Assembly (NCBI GenBank): GCA_934339215.1
Contig: CAKRHU010000113.1
Location: 1 to 5,844, forward strand
Length of the DNA stretch: 5,844 nucleotides
From: an uncultured Lacticaseibacillus sp.
GTDB lineage: Bacteria > Bacillota > Bacilli > Lactobacillales > Lactobacillaceae
Direction: 5' to 3'
Within the stretch, counting starts at the first letter, position 1. Each line of letters opens with the position of its first letter. The notes beneath the pieces were generated by a model. It searched no databases. It saw only the letters and a program-made list of their open reading frames with translations, and was not told where the DNA came from. Below are positions 4,919 through 5,844 of the stretch, piece by piece. The position numbers and the translations under genes are program-made.

Positions 4919-5767
4919 ATGTTACCCACATTTGATTTAGCGCATACGGCTGTCCCGGCATTAGGCATGGGCACCTGGTATTTAGGCGAAGGCAACGCCG
5001 CCAAAACCCAGCAAGAGTTAAGTGCCCTACGTTATGGCTTGGCCCATGGCATCAAGGTGATCGATACGGCTGAAATGTATGGTGAAGGGGCTGCGGAAAC
5101 CTTAGTCGGCCAAGCCATTGCGTCATATGATCGCCCTCAATTATATTTGATTTCCAAATTTTATCCTTGGCACGCGACCGCCACTCAAATGAAAAAGGCC
5201 TTGGAAGCCAGTTTGGCGCGGTTAGGGACGGATTATTTGGACCTGTATTTATATCATTGGCGCGGCAACACCCCGCTAGCTGAAACTCTCACTGGCATGG
5301 CCGCCTTGAAAAAAGCTGGCTTGATCAAAGCTTATGGTGTTTCAAACTTTGACGTCACAGACTTGAAAGAAGCCGCTGAGTTACCGGGTGGCAACGATAT
5401 TTCTGCTAACGAAGTCTTGTATAACCTCAAAGCACGTGGCATCGATTACGATCTGCGCACTTATCAAAAACAACATGACCAAAGCTTGATCGGATATTCC
5501 CCATTTAATTCCGGCTCTGGTAACACGATTATTTTGCCTCAAGGCTTACAGGATTTGGCGAAGGCCAAACACATTACCGCCCATCAATTGATGTTGGCTT
5601 GGACTTGGCGTCATCAAGATGTGTTAGCCATTCCAAAAGCTTCCAGTATCGCTCATGTCCAAGCTAATCTCGATGCGATGCATACGACATTCACCTCAGA
5701 TGAGCTAACCTTGATCGATTCAGCCTTTCCAGAACCGACGCAGCATGTCCCCTTGGCAATGATTTAA
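4919..5767 (+). CDS. YeaE-like aldo/keto reductase
   Basis: This 282-residue cytoplasmic (beta/alpha)8-barrel reductase uses NADPH to convert aldehydes or ketones to alcohols. The length is normal for the family. The catalytic tetrad is complete: D49 and Y54 in VIDTAEMYGEG, K80 in LISKFYPW and H113 in LYLYHWRG. The substrate/cofactor strand GVSNFD (140-145) and the cofactor-phosphate segment IPKASSIAHVQANL (238-251) are also present. The sequence resembles E. coli YeaE, known to reduce methylglyoxal: both share GTWY near the N-terminus, IDTAEMY, K-x-YPW, LPGGN, VLYNL/VLYHL and IAHVQ-N. In this subgroup His stands where many AKRs have Arg in the 2'-phosphate pocket, so that is not a defect. 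Methylglyoxal or related carbonyl detoxification is therefore a fair inference, not proven. AGGTGA precedes the ATG. The next gene starts 14 nt after the stop, with its ribosome binding site overlapping the stop region, so they form an operon. Confidence 0.92.
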   Translation: MLPTFDLAHTAVPALGMGTWYLGEGNAAKTQQELSALRYGLAHGIKVIDTAEMYGEGAAETLVGQAIASYDRPQLYLISKFYPWHATATQMKKALEASLARLGTDYLDLYLYHWRGNTPLAETLTGMAALKKAGLIKAYGVSNFDVTDLKEAAELPGGNDISANEVLYNLKARGIDYDLRTYQKQHDQSLIGYSPFNSGSGNTIILPQGLQDLAKAKHITAHQLMLAWTWRHQDVLAIPKASSIAHVQANLDAMHTTFTSDELTLIDSAFPEPTQHVPLAMI

Positions 5768-5781
5768 AGGAGGATTTAAAT

Positions 5782-5844
5782 ATGAAAATTTTTGTTATCG
5801 GTGCCCACGGCCAAGTTGGCCAACATGTGGTCGACACCTTATTA
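5782..5844 (+). CDS. NAD(P)-binding SDR-like protein, N-terminal 21 codons only
   Basis: The gene is cut by the window edge. AAAGGAGG (5766-5773), overlapping the stop of the upstream aldo/keto reductase gene, lies 8 nt before the ATG. The visible residues, MKIFVIGAHGQVGQHVVDTL and one more Leu, show a first beta strand and a full G7-x2-G10-x2-G13 dinucleotide loop, as in atypical SDR/NAD(P)H-binding proteins. Unlike the NmrA-like protein upstream, its third glycine is intact. It is expected to be co-transcribed with the reductase. No catalytic residues are visible, so the reaction is unknown. Confidence 0.85.
   Translation, partial: MKIFVIGAHGQVGQHVVDTLL

Overview
The window most likely comes from a low- to mid-GC Firmicute of the Lactobacillaceae. 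The evidence is sigma-A-type promoters with 17-18 nt spacers, AGGAGG-type ribosome binding sites, U-tract intrinsic terminators, a lactobacillus-style acetate kinase N-terminus, and the mix of small redox enzymes. The genus cannot be fixed from this sequence. It holds six complete genes, the first 21 codons of a seventh, and a decayed fragment at the left edge.

Left part, minus strand (1-1918). Bases 1-212 are a broken remnant that looks like a phosphonate/phosphite-type ABC transporter substrate-binding protein, with two compensating frameshifts and no N-terminus. A strong minus-strand terminator (211-245) separates it from a TVP38/DedA-type membrane protein gene (253-909). Upstream of that lies a D-2-hydroxyacid dehydrogenase gene (971-1918) with its own promoter. 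The two intact genes may be co-transcribed, although a possible extra promoter with an inverted repeat lies between them.

Middle (1919-3820). A 133-nt divergent control region drives the dehydrogenase leftward and an acetate kinase gene (2052-3227) rightward. The acetate kinase gene runs tail to tail into a TetR-family regulator gene (3224-3805, minus), and the two overlap by 4 bp. There is no room for an intergenic terminator. A perfect rightward terminator instead sits inside the regulator's coding sequence at 3360-3387, so the acetate kinase mRNA should carry a roughly 160-nt 3' tail antisense to the regulator.

Right part (3806-5844). The TetR gene is divergent from an NmrA-like NAD(P)-binding protein gene (3896-4804). 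Between them lies an excellent promoter whose spacer contains a perfect 18-bp palindrome, AAAGATA-n4-TATCTTT. A second, weaker copy lies just after the predicted transcription start. The regulator promoter places its start at or beside the ATG, so its mRNA may be leaderless. After a clean terminator (4815-4842), a separate promoter with a catabolite-repression-like site drives a YeaE-like aldo/keto reductase gene (4919-5767). That is followed, 14 nt later, by the start of another Rossmann-fold NAD(P)-binding protein gene. A 9-nt copy of the TetR half-site lies at nearly the same distance from the predicted start in this second transcript, so the regulator may control both redox units.

The genes suggest local handling of carbonyl and redox stress (aldo/keto reductase, NmrA-like and SDR-like proteins under a TetR repressor) beside central metabolism (acetate kinase, 2-hydroxyacid dehydrogenase). 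No phage, IS element, CRISPR array, tRNA or rRNA is visible. I see no clearly novel multi-gene system. The most unusual points are regulatory: the terminator embedded antisense in tetR, the possible leaderless regulator mRNA and the shared operator motif.
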